Assembly: GCA_964345475.1 (NCBI GenBank) | Contig: CAYFQW010000040.1 | Location: 1-6,019 of the forward strand | DNA: 6,019 bases | Reading direction: 5' to 3' | Origin: WRIS01 sp964345475 | Lineage (GTDB): Bacteria > Actinomycetota > Coriobacteriia > Coriobacteriales > Eggerthellaceae | In this document: positions 1 to 5,981 of the stretch, piece by piece | Position numbering within the stretch: the stretch's first letter is position 1 | Layout of the letters: each line of letters opens with the position of its first letter | Notes under the pieces: generated by a model | What the model was told of the DNA's origin: nothing | Seen by the model: only the letters and a program-made list of their open reading frames with translations | The model's database searches: none | Made by a program: the position numbers and the translations under genes

Positions 1-2
1 AT

Positions 3-1202
3 GCCATTAGGCAGGCTATTGAGAACAAAGACAATTGGTACCAACTGATGATGCGGTTCTACGATCTCGACCCGCAGGTACGGAAAGTGTTTTTTGAAGA
101 CTTCATCCTCAACGGAAATATTCTCGGTTGGCCCGAACAAGAGGAAGTCCGCGAAAAGTATGGCTGTAATATTCCCTGGGCCATTCTTCTTGATCCAACA
201 AGTGCATGTAACTTGAAGTGTTCAGGATGCTGGGCAGCTGAGTATGGGCATAAACTTAACCTCACCCTTGAGGAGATCGACTCCATTATCGTGCAAGGAA
301 AAGAGCTGGGAACGTATATCTATATCTATACAGGAGGGGAACCTCTTGTGCGTAAGGCCGACCTTATGCGCCTTTGCGAAAAGCACCCCGATTGCGTTTT
401 CTTGTGTTTTACTAACGGCACACTCATCGATGAAGAGTTCTGCAAAGAACTACTCCGCGTTAAAAATTTCGTACCCGCTATTAGTTTAGAAGGATTTGAG
501 GAGGCAAATGATAGCCGTAGGGGCCTTGGTACATACAAAAAGGTGCACAATGCGATGGCATTGCTCAAGAGCTATCGCCTGCCCTTCGGGTTGTCAGTCT
601 GTTATACCAGCGTAAACTATGAAGACGTAAGCAGCGAGAAGTTCTTCGATCAAATAATCGAAGACGGTGCCCTTTTTGCCTGGTATTTCCATTATATGCC
701 GGTGGGGCAGGGAGCTTCGCCCGAGCTCATGGTTACGCCCGAGCAACGCTTACATGTGTATGAGAAAATAAAAGAATTCAGGAAGAGCAAGGCTCTCTTT
801 TCAATGGACTTTCAAAATGATGCAAAGCATACGCAGGGCTGCATCGCAGGAGGAAGGCGCTACCTCCACATCAATGCAAACGGCGACGTTGACCCCTGCG
901 TATTCATACATTACTCAAATGCAAACATCCGTGAAAACACCTTGCTCGAGGCACTGCAGTCCCCTCTCTTTATGGAGTACCACAAGAGGCAGCCTTTTAA
1001 TGAGAATATGCTGCGGCCATGTCCTATGTTAGAAAATCCCGATATTTTGCCCGAGATGGTGCTTTGCTCGGAGGCGCGGTCGACCGATCTCCAGGCTCCT
1101 GAAAGCGCGGAAGAGCTTTGTGCTCGCTGCCATGATTATGCTAGGGAGTGGGCACTGGCGGCGGAGGATATGTGGGAGCAGAAACAGCTTCCCACATCAT
1201 GA
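3..1202 (+). CDS. Radical SAM protein with SPASM-like C-terminal domain, 5' end cut by the window edge
   Basis: This encodes a radical S-adenosylmethionine enzyme, a cytoplasmic 4Fe-4S protein that cleaves SAM to a 5'-deoxyadenosyl radical. The substrate is unknown. Counting from the first in-frame ATG (position 48), the cluster motif CxxxCxxC is C54, C58 and C61 (CNLKCSGC), and the SAM-binding GGEP is at residues 96-99. The C-terminal part has spaced cysteines (C265, C284, C325, C340, C358, C361) around the stretch RRYLHINANGDVDPC, as expected for an auxiliary-cluster SPASM or twitch domain. SPASM enzymes include sulfatase-maturing enzymes and peptide-modifying enzymes, but no sulfatase or precursor peptide gene is visible here. 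The frame stays open without a stop back to position 3. The ATG at 48 has no Shine-Dalgarno, and the upstream codons read as protein (ending NKDNWYQL), so the true start is probably outside the window. Fold confidence is high and function is unassigned. Confidence 0.93.
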   Translation, partial: AIRQAIENKDNWYQLMMRFYDLDPQVRKVFFEDFILNGNILGWPEQEEVREKYGCNIPWAILLDPTSACNLKCSGCWAAEYGHKLNLTLEEIDSIIVQGKELGTYIYIYTGGEPLVRKADLMRLCEKHPDCVFLCFTNGTLIDEEFCKELLRVKNFVPAISLEGFEEANDSRRGLGTYKKVHNAMALLKSYRLPFGLSVCYTSVNYEDVSSEKFFDQIIEDGALFAWYFHYMPVGQGASPELMVTPEQRLHVYEKIKEFRKSKALFSMDFQNDAKHTQGCIAGGRRYLHINANGDVDPCVFIHYSNANIRENTLLEALQSPLFMEYHKRQPFNENMLRPCPMLENPDILPEMVLCSEARSTDLQAPESAEELCARCHDYAREWALAAEDMWEQKQLPTS

Positions 1203-1605
1203 CATACTCAGCGTGATTCGTTTCCTCGTTCACCTCTTCCGAAACAATAATCAGTCCTTCTCTTAGGTAGAAGTCTACTGCACCTTTATTCTCCTTGAAG
1301 ACACGCAAGGAGAATCGCTCTTGCCTGTCTTTTATATAGTCAAGGAGCTGTGCCCCAATTCCAAGCGAGCGCATATCCGTATCGACAAAAAGTCCTGCAA
1401 GATAGTTACCCTGCATTCCTGCAAAGCCAGCAAGCTGACTATTTTTCTCGAAAACATATACTTCAGCCAATAAAAGCTGTTCTTGAACATCTGCCGCACT
1501 TGAGGTCCAATACGATGGCTCCACGAAGCCATGTGCATCCAAGTTGCTTTCCTGCCAAATCATCATGACTCGGTCTATATCTTCTGGTTTAAATTTTCTT
1601 ATCAT
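1141..1605 (-). CDS. GNAT family N-acetyltransferase
   Basis: This is a 154-residue Gcn5-related acetyltransferase, a cytoplasmic enzyme that moves an acetyl group from acetyl-CoA to an amine. The acceptor cannot be told from sequence. The N-terminus (MIRKFKPEDIDRVMMIW) is the usual beta1-alpha1 opening. Acetyl-CoA motif A is at about residues 70-88, with R79-S-L-G82-I-G84 matching (R/Q)xxGxG/A. Motif B follows with N106, A109 and FY at 112-113. Overall it resembles small YjaB-like GNATs. The start at 1605 is chosen because the conserved fold begins there, although its ribosome site is weak. The frame also extends upstream to an ATG at 1701 that overlaps the pirin stop as ATGA, but those 32 residues (Cys/Leu-rich) do not look like GNAT. 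After residue 138 (YVMMW), where such proteins usually end, there is a 16-residue tail with PPPP, encoded opposite the radical SAM gene. Confidence 0.88.
   Translation of the reverse strand: MIRKFKPEDIDRVMMIWQESNLDAHGFVEPSYWTSSAADVQEQLLLAEVYVFEKNSQLAGFAGMQGNYLAGLFVDTDMRSLGIGAQLLDYIKDRQERFSLRVFKENKGAVDFYLREGLIIVSEEVNEETNHAEYVMMWEAVSAPTYPPPPVPTP
1171..1196. repeat. Inverted repeat (hairpin) across the convergent gene ends
   Basis: TGTGGGA (1171-1177) pairs perfectly with TCCCACA (1190-1196). The stem can extend by two G-C pairs past a single bulged T, leaving a loop of about 7 nt. It covers the last codons of the radical SAM gene and the last codons of the opposing GNAT gene. Neither strand has a T-tract after it, so it is not a textbook intrinsic terminator. 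It could protect or pause both convergent transcripts. The repeat is seen directly; the role is inference. Confidence 0.55.
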
Positions 1606-1642
1606 GACCAATCTCGAAACCCAATATCGGACGCACAACAGT

Positions 1643-1661
1643 AAAAAGCAGGGAAACCTGC
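1643..1661 (-). terminator. Possible intrinsic terminator after the pirin gene
   Basis: Read on the minus strand, GCAGG, a 4-nt loop (TTTC) and CCTGC form a five-base-pair stem (1661 down to 1648), followed at once by TTTTT (1647-1643). It lies 37 nt past the pirin stop and 38 nt before the chosen GNAT start. The T-tract is on one side only, which gives it a minus-strand direction. The stem is short, so termination may be partial. If it works, the GNAT gene is expressed less than, or separately from, the pirin gene. Confidence 0.5.
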
Positions 1662-1697
1662 CTGTATGATGGCAAGCTTGCAGACATGCAGACAGCC

Positions 1698-2534
1698 TCA
1701 AGCATGCTTAATAAAGCTGCCAGCTTGCAGTTCCGCAAAAGCTTCGTTGAGCTCCTCGTTTGTATTCATGACGATGGGGCCACCCCAGGCTATGGGCTCT
1801 TCCAAAGGTGGCGCGGAATAGAAAATAGCCCGTAAGGGTTTGTCTGGCTCGGCTGCAAGTGTAACGAGGTCGCCTTCATCAAAAAGGACGGCTGTCTTCT
1901 CGCCCAGGGTCTCGTCATTAATCACAGCATTGCCTTCAATGAGAAAAATAAACACGGTCTCATCGCATGGAGTAGGAATGTCGAGGCTTTCACCTGCAGG
2001 TAAAGAGATGTCATATATGCTTGCTTGAATATACCGAGGAGGGGTCCCCTTGATGTCGCCCCAGGCGCCGGATATAACCCGTATCTCCGCATTGCCTTTC
2101 TCGATGACAGGCACCATGTCCTTTGTAATGCTTAGATATGCCGGCTCACACATTTTTTCAGATTGGGGAAGGTTGAGCCAGAGCTGAAACCCGAGCATCC
2201 TTCCGTCTTCTTTTGGCATCTCTTCATGCATAATGCCGCTTCCAGCCGTCATCCACTGGCTTTCACCGGCAATAATAGCTCCCTTGTTTCCCAGGCTGTC
2301 CTCGTGATCGATCCTCCCTGATATGAGGTAGGTAATTGTCTCGATGCCTCTATGGGGGTGAAAAGGAAATCCGGCAAGATAATCAGCAGGGTTATTGGTG
2401 TCAAATGAGTCGAGCATGAGGAAGGGGTCGAAGTCTTTAACGTCGTTTCCACCGAGCACACGGACAAGTTTTACGCCCGCGCCGTCGATAGCCCTCTGGC
2501 CTTTTACTGTCTTTTTGATAGAACGGTGTTTCAT
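1698..2534 (-). CDS. Pirin family protein
   Basis: This is a 278-residue two-domain cupin of the pirin family. Such proteins are cytoplasmic and bind one metal, usually iron, in the N-terminal cupin. Some bacterial members, such as E. coli YhhW, cleave quercetin; others act as protein partners, so the role here is open. The metal ligands of characterised pirins are all present: H59 and H61 (HPHRGIET) and H103 and E105 (GSGIMHEEM). The family's N-terminal signatures GAGVKLVRVLG and FDPFLMLDSF are at about residues 18-28 and 35-44. The C-terminal half carries the second cupin barrel and ends with a WGGPIVMN motif followed by about 25 residues. The ATG at 2534 is preferred because it has GAGG six bases upstream and gives the usual family length. 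Longer in-frame starts at 2555 and 2591 lack a good ribosome site, and the one at 2591 falls inside the predicted -10 box. Confidence 0.94.
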   Translation of the reverse strand: MKHRSIKKTVKGQRAIDGAGVKLVRVLGGNDVKDFDPFLMLDSFDTNNPADYLAGFPFHPHRGIETITYLISGRIDHEDSLGNKGAIIAGESQWMTAGSGIMHEEMPKEDGRMLGFQLWLNLPQSEKMCEPAYLSITKDMVPVIEKGNAEIRVISGAWGDIKGTPPRYIQASIYDISLPAGESLDIPTPCDETVFIFLIEGNAVINDETLGEKTAVLFDEGDLVTLAAEPDKPLRAIFYSAPPLEEPIAWGGPIVMNTNEELNEAFAELQAGSFIKHA

Positions 2535-2540
2535 CAGTAG

Positions 2541-2544
2541 CCTC
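2541..2544 (-). promoter_or_regulatory. Ribosome binding site that fixes the pirin start
   Basis: On the minus strand GAGG lies six bases before the ATG at 2534. None of the upstream in-frame ATGs has a comparable site, so this decides between the 278-residue start and the longer readings (up to 297 residues). Confidence 0.65.
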
Positions 2545-2586
2545 GTTTCGTCCATACGACACTCGCGATAGGTTTTAATGAATAGC

Positions 2587-2614
2587 ATCATATCTTAAAG
2601 TCTAAAATCGTCGA
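2587..2614 (-). promoter_or_regulatory. Predicted sigma-70-type promoter of the pirin gene
   Basis: On the minus strand a -10 box TATGAT (2592-2587, five of six consensus bases) follows a weaker -35 TCGACG (2614-2609, four of six) after a 16-nt spacer. Transcription would begin near 2580, giving a leader of about 45 nt before the ATG at 2534. This agrees with the chosen start. The assignment rests on eye matching only. Confidence 0.45.
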
Positions 2615-2722
2615 TAAGCCGTTGACGTACTGCCATCAGATCTCGAAGCTCCCGACAGCACTTAGCTGGACAATTAGCTCACGTGTGGAGTGTGGCTCCA
2701 GAAGAGGAGGCGCGCTCCGTAT

Positions 2723-2745
2723 TCATGGTACTATATCGGCCATGA
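2723..2745. repeat. Dyad TCATGG / CCATGA in the divergent intergenic region
   Basis: TCATGG (2723-2728) and CCATGA (2740-2745) form a perfect six-base inverted repeat around 11 A/T-rich bases. It sits about 100 bp before the TorD start and could be an operator or a weak hairpin. No known regulator motif is recognised. Confidence 0.3.
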
Positions 2746-2754
2746 GAAGGAGTA

Positions 2755-2774
2755 GAGCTTGGCACATCAAGCTC
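2755..2774. repeat. Perfect 7-bp dyad upstream of the TorD gene
   Basis: GAGCTTG (2755-2761), a 6-nt centre and CAAGCTC (2768-2774) form a perfect 20-nt inverted repeat about 70 nt before the TorD start codon. As DNA it has the size of a dimeric repressor or activator site. As RNA it would be a stable hairpin in the leader. It does not match the FNR/CRP consensus TTGAT-N4-ATCAA. Confidence 0.45.
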
Positions 2775-2784
2775 AGTTGGGTGC

Positions 2785-2823
2785 ATCTCTCAGAAGAAGC
2801 AGCCCTAGTTATTCAAGAGAGAT
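2785..2823 (+). repeat. Second leader dyad before the TorD gene
   Basis: ATCTCTC (2785-2791) and GAGAGAT (2817-2823) are perfect reverse complements enclosing 25 nt. The right arm ends ten bases before the AGGAGG ribosome site at 2833-2838. If transcribed, the pair could fold next to the translation start. The pairing is visible; function is inference. Confidence 0.35.
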
Positions 2824-2844
2824 TCTGTATCCAGGAGGAGTTTA

Positions 2845-3495
2845 ATGGGAAGAGAAACTGTGCGAGACGAACGTTACGATCAAATCATTTTTATCGGCGA
2901 AACTTTAGGACCCCTTTTTTTACAGGAGCCGGCTAAGGGAAGCGCTAACAAGATTTTCGACGCTTTTTCAAAGCTTGCCCCGGACGAAGCGAGCAACGAT
3001 TGGCCATTTGTTGATAGGAGTACGGCTCAAAATGCGCTAGAACTTATGGTGAATGGTCTTAAGAAAGGAATCGATGACGAAGACTTGGCGTGGGAGTATC
3101 GCCGCTTGTTTGTGGGCCCTGCTCGAAAGCCCGTACCACCCTGGGGATCAGTCTACACTGATCGTGAGTGCGTGGTATTTGGCGAAAGTACACTTGCCTT
3201 ACGTCAATGGATGAGGGATAACGGAATAGAGCGCACAACAGACGAGCAGACCCCAGAAGACCATATAGGGCTCATGCTTCTCCTTCTTGCCTGGATAGCC
3301 GAAAACAAGCCAGACCTGGTTGAAGCATACTTAAAAGATCATATGCTCACATGGTCGTCTCATTTTCTGGACCAGTTAACCGAAGCCGCCGAAGAGCCAT
3401 TTTATGAAGGATTGGCTTTGCTGACAAAAGAAACGCTCGAAGGAATCCAAGCAGAACTAAAGATTGAAGTTGCGTATCCAAAGTATTTTCGATAA
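2845..3495 (+). CDS. TorD/DmsD-family molecular chaperone for a molybdoenzyme
   Basis: This encodes a 216-residue, mainly helical cytoplasmic chaperone of the TorD/DmsD family. Members bind the twin-arginine signal peptide or apoprotein of a molybdopterin oxidoreductase of the DMSO/TMAO reductase type and hold it until the cofactor is inserted. Family marks visible are EYRRLFVGP (residues 84-92), PPWGSVY (98-104), PEDH (137-140) followed by a Leu-rich helix, and DHMLTW (165-170). The length fits TorD and DmsD, which are about 200 residues. The start is firm: AGGAGG at 2833-2838 with a six-base spacer. No reductase catalytic, iron-sulfur or membrane-anchor gene is in the window, so the chaperone looks like an orphan and its client must be elsewhere. 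Its 3' neighbour encodes an unrelated membrane protein 259 bp away. The family is confident; the client is unknown. Confidence 0.9.
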   Translation: MGRETVRDERYDQIIFIGETLGPLFLQEPAKGSANKIFDAFSKLAPDEASNDWPFVDRSTAQNALELMVNGLKKGIDDEDLAWEYRRLFVGPARKPVPPWGSVYTDRECVVFGESTLALRQWMRDNGIERTTDEQTPEDHIGLMLLLLAWIAENKPDLVEAYLKDHMLTWSSHFLDQLTEAAEEPFYEGLALLTKETLEGIQAELKIEVAYPKYFR

Positions 3496-3754
3496 ACGAT
3501 AGCTTTTGGAAGTACTCCCATTATGCGTTTCATGTTCTATATGATGCATATGACTATCGACCTGGGCGTTTGAGAAAGACTTTGAGGCGAAAAGCCCTGA
3601 AGGGGAACTAGGAAAAAGAACAATCCGCGTACGTTAAACATATGCTTTGGCATCAGTTGGAGTCAGGAAGCAAACATGCTCTTATGAAGATTCAACCTCG
3701 TTTAGGTAAGACGCGGCCGAAGCCTTAAGTAAAAAATCGCAGGAGAGGAACATT

Positions 3755-4486
3755 GTGCAATCAGACGAAAGAGATAAGATGGCTGGAGAGGCGTATCAAT
3801 CTGCATTAGAGCATCAATCAGATCAACAAGCCTATCCAATTCAGGTACCGCAGGGGAGCACACAGCTTTCAGACCAACAATATCCTGTGCAGCCATACAC
3901 ACCGTCCGCACCGCAGCATGTACAATCCGGACAACCATACACACCGTCCGCAACGCAGTATGTACAGCCCGGACAGCAACACGCACCGTCCGCACCGCAG
4001 TATGTACAATCCGGACAACCATACACACCGTCCAGCCAACAATACGCACCCGCTGGACAACAGTATGCGCAGCCTGCTCAACAATTCGTACAGCCCAGAC
4101 AGCAATACGTGCAGGGCGGGTACGTACAGAGCGGTTACGTGCAAAGTGGATATGTGCACGTTGCGCAAAACAGGAGTAATGCGCTCGGAGTAACGGCTCT
4201 GGTTTTAGGTATCCTTGCTCTCGTAGGGTCTTGGATTCCCCTTATCAACATCTTTTCGCTCTTTCTAGGAGTGCTTGCTTTTTGTTTTGGCATTGCGGGG
4301 ATTATCTTTGGCGCAGTAAAAAAGCGTTCGAAAGGAACAGCCATCGCCGGATTAGTTCTTGCGATTGTCACAACGCTTTTATTTATAGGATCGAACGTTC
4401 TTGCTTTAAGTTTTCTTGATGATGTCGCTAACCTAGAGAGCACTGCTATTTATGAGATCGGCGAACTATCGAGCATCGATATATAA
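3755..4486 (+). CDS. DUF4190-like membrane protein with repeat-rich Gln/Pro/Tyr N-terminus
   Basis: This 243-residue protein has two parts. Residues 1-141 are hydrophilic, low in complexity and probably disordered. They contain five 14-residue repeats (47-116, type PYTPSAPQYVQSGQ) and then four 5-residue repeats (117-136, type GYVQS). Residues 143-220 form three hydrophobic segments (about 143-164, 166-188 and 195-220), with the basic stretch KKRSK at 189-193 between the second and third, as in DUF4190-type small membrane proteins. A short acidic tail follows (222-243). There is no signal peptide, so the repeat head probably stays in the cytoplasm, though topology is inferred. Translation begins at GTG, supported by AGGAGAGG at 3741-3748 with a six-base spacer. 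Function is unknown; similar proteins are often described only as membrane or DUF4190 proteins. The 259 bp upstream show no clear promoter. Confidence 0.87.
   Translation: MQSDERDKMAGEAYQSALEHQSDQQAYPIQVPQGSTQLSDQQYPVQPYTPSAPQHVQSGQPYTPSATQYVQPGQQHAPSAPQYVQSGQPYTPSSQQYAPAGQQYAQPAQQFVQPRQQYVQGGYVQSGYVQSGYVHVAQNRSNALGVTALVLGILALVGSWIPLINIFSLFLGVLAFCFGIAGIIFGAVKKRSKGTAIAGLVLAIVTTLLFIGSNVLALSFLDDVANLESTAIYEIGELSSIDI
3893..4102 (+). repeat. Five in-frame 42-bp tandem repeats
   Basis: Units begin at 3893, 3935, 3977, 4019 and 4061, each coding 14 residues of the pattern (P/Q)-(Y/H)-x-P-S-x-x-Q-x-V-Q-x-G-Q. By direct comparison units 1 and 2 differ at 5 of 42 bases, and units 1 and 3 at 4 of 42. 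Units 4 and 5 are more diverged. Near identity at DNA level suggests expansion by slippage or recombination, so the copy number may vary between strains. Confidence 0.9.
4103..4162 (+). repeat. Four in-frame 15-bp repeats (GYVQS type)
   Basis: Four five-residue units read QYVQG, GYVQS, GYVQS and GYVHV, directly after the 14-residue array and just before the first membrane segment. The third bases vary (tac/tat, gta/gtg, cag/caa), so the peptide seems kept while the DNA has drifted, unlike the first three 42-bp units. Confidence 0.8.
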
Positions 4487-4578
4487 AGACAAGGGAAGGC
4501 AGAGAGCCACAGCGAAAGGTAATACAAGGGAGGGATTCCATGCGCAGTACCGAGCGACCCGAAGGAAGCACAAGGGGA

Positions 4579-5874
4579 TTACGACCCTGGCGAGCCATTC
4601 CCAGAAAAATCTTCTTCAACAGAGGTCTTCTTATGATTGTCAGCTACGACCGCCTTCGACTTGGCGGCTACGGTTGCCCTCGGTTTGGCAACAATACGTG
4701 TCCCACTCAATTTCTCATTGAGCATCACAAAGAGTCTGCGTTGGCGTTTCGCTGTATGGTTGCGGATAAATAGGGAAAGCCCCCAGATGAAGAACAGCAG
4801 CAAGCCAGCTACTTCAATGAAGGGCTGATACATGACGACCAGCCCTGCAAGAGGGTAGAGTTCGCTTGTCGAAGAGAGCGAGCTGCTGAGCGATATCGTC
4901 CATCTGTAAATCCAGATAGGCCCATAGAGCATCAGGTAGAGGAGGCCGTATCTCGCAAGGTACTGGTACCAACTCGGCTTTTCTGCCTCTGAACGAACGA
5001 GGGCGAGCCGGCAGATCTTCTGCCCCAAAGTCTGACCGCCGGTCAGGCTAGGAACGACTATGAAGATAAGGATATAGCCGATAATATCCACGAGCGGAAA
5101 CATCGTCACCTGTGCGATGGTAAGTGAAAAATCCTCCACTCCGACTCCAGAGAGCACTAGGGGCAGGCTGAGCAGCCCATTCACGAAGCCAGCAAAAACC
5201 AAATCAAGCCAAAGCGAAAGCCCACGCCTTAGAAGCCCTGGCCTCAAACCCTTTTCGACAGCCTTCTCTTCAAGTGCATGCAGGTCGGGCAGTATCTTCA
5301 TTGCGGGGCCCATGATCCGAAAACCTGTCATAGCCCCTAAGGTATTGAGCATGAGATCGTCCACATCAAAGAGGCGGTAGGGGTGCATATAGATGCCGAA
5401 AATCCCTGTAAGTTGCAGTATCTCGAAGGAGAGAGTCACTGAAAAGCCGATGATGAGCGTCTGCCACCAGCTCCTCTGAAAAAAATACCTCAGGAACATG
5501 CCGAGCGGTATGAGAAGGGCAATGTTGAAGATCGCCTGATAGACAGCAGGATGGGTAAGTTCCTTTAACCAGCTTGAGGGGCTTGTGAGACGTATTTCAC
5601 TCTCAGCGATAAAGTCCAACACGAAATGGAAGGGGATAAGCTGGGGTGTTTGTGCATAGGGAACTACCGCTGCGCGATCCTCTGGCATAGGAAGCAGGAC
5701 CATGAAGTAGGCGCAGAGCAGATAGAACACGAAAAGGTAGAACAAAAACGTCTTCCACCAGGGAATTGACCCAAGTTTGCGGTATTGGTGGATCATGAAG
5801 GGAATTGTTACCAGTGCAGCCAGGAACGGAAAGGTGATAACAGCTACGTAGATGACATTTGTGTATACCTGCAT
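4579..5874 (-). CDS. VanZ-RDD fusion membrane protein
   Basis: This is a 431-residue multi-pass membrane protein joining two domains. Residues 1-190 are VanZ-like: hydrophobic segments at about 8-28, 42-62, 113-131 and 137-158, then the family's polar signature E151-x-x-Q154, R167, D170/D172/D173, N177 and G180. Residues 215-375 are RDD-like: an Arg-Asp opening (R216, R217, D224), membrane segments, GGQTLGQKICRLALVR at 279-294 (the family's TlGk-type element), R308 and two further hydrophobic stretches. Residues 376-431 are a charged Ala/Lys tail, probably cytoplasmic. VanZ was named for low-level teicoplanin resistance in enterococci, and RDD proteins are often linked to ion or solute transport. 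Neither role can be assumed here, and there is no vanHAX cluster. The ATG at 5874 has GGAG four bases upstream. The gene is convergent with the DUF4190-like gene, 92 bp apart, with no clear terminator between them. Confidence 0.9.
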   Translation of the reverse strand: MQVYTNVIYVAVITFPFLAALVTIPFMIHQYRKLGSIPWWKTFLFYLFVFYLLCAYFMVLLPMPEDRAAVVPYAQTPQLIPFHFVLDFIAESEIRLTSPSSWLKELTHPAVYQAIFNIALLIPLGMFLRYFFQRSWWQTLIIGFSVTLSFEILQLTGIFGIYMHPYRLFDVDDLMLNTLGAMTGFRIMGPAMKILPDLHALEEKAVEKGLRPGLLRRGLSLWLDLVFAGFVNGLLSLPLVLSGVGVEDFSLTIAQVTMFPLVDIIGYILIFIVVPSLTGGQTLGQKICRLALVRSEAEKPSWYQYLARYGLLYLMLYGPIWIYRWTISLSSSLSSTSELYPLAGLVVMYQPFIEVAGLLLFFIWGLSLFIRNHTAKRQRRLFVMLNEKLSGTRIVAKPRATVAAKSKAVVADNHKKTSVEEDFSGNGSPGS

Positions 5875-5887
5875 ATCTCTCCGCTTC

Positions 5888-5947
5888 GAAATAGTGCCGA
5901 CAATTTCATTCGCTCAGATACATAGAGCTACGATGCGATACTATTTC
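5888..5947. repeat. Separated inverted repeat upstream of the VanZ-RDD gene
   Basis: GAAATAGT (5888-5895) and ACTATTTC (5940-5947) are exact reverse complements 44 nt apart. Similarity continues inward, so that 10 of 12 bases match when each arm is read from its outer end. The pair lies 14-73 nt before the start codon, where a promoter would be expected, so it could be two binding half-sites for one regulator. No regulator is identified. Confidence 0.35.
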
Positions 5948-5981
5948 CAGAATATCTCGAACACTTAGTGGTTGAAGAAAC

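Noticed and set aside
2622..2936. 104-codon plus-strand frame upstream of and overlapping the TorD start
   Set aside because: It has no ribosome site, no recognisable domain and a Arg/Ser-rich composition typical of chance frames. It overlaps 92 bases of the firmly started TorD gene in another frame.
3527..3571. Short frame starting ATG CGT TTC after the TorD gene (about 14-16 codons, Met-rich)
   Set aside because: It is very short, has only a distant GGAAG as a possible ribosome site, and matches nothing. The whole 3496-3754 gap shows no other coding or RNA signal that I can support.
3640..3690. Possible promoter for the DUF4190-like gene (TTGGCA or TTGGAG with TATGAA)
   Set aside because: The only -10-like hexamers fall at spacings of about 20 nt or more from the -35-like boxes, outside the usual 16-18 nt, so the match is not convincing.
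3890..4162. Considered as a CRISPR-like array because of regular direct repeats
   Set aside because: Units are contiguous and in frame, a multiple of three long, with no unique spacers, and they encode a coherent peptide repeat inside a gene.
3702..4168. Several open frames on the minus strand and in a second plus frame across the repeat array, rich in Val/Arg/Thr or Cys/Gly
   Set aside because: They are shadows of the 42-bp tandem repeats: a repeated unit without a stop in one register stays open in others. None has a ribosome site, and the real frame has AGGAGAGG before its GTG start and encodes a recognisable membrane domain.
4579..5874. Considered calling the VanZ-RDD gene a glycopeptide-resistance determinant
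   Set aside because: No vanA/vanH/vanX or regulator genes are present, and VanZ-like domains are widespread in proteins with no known link to resistance.
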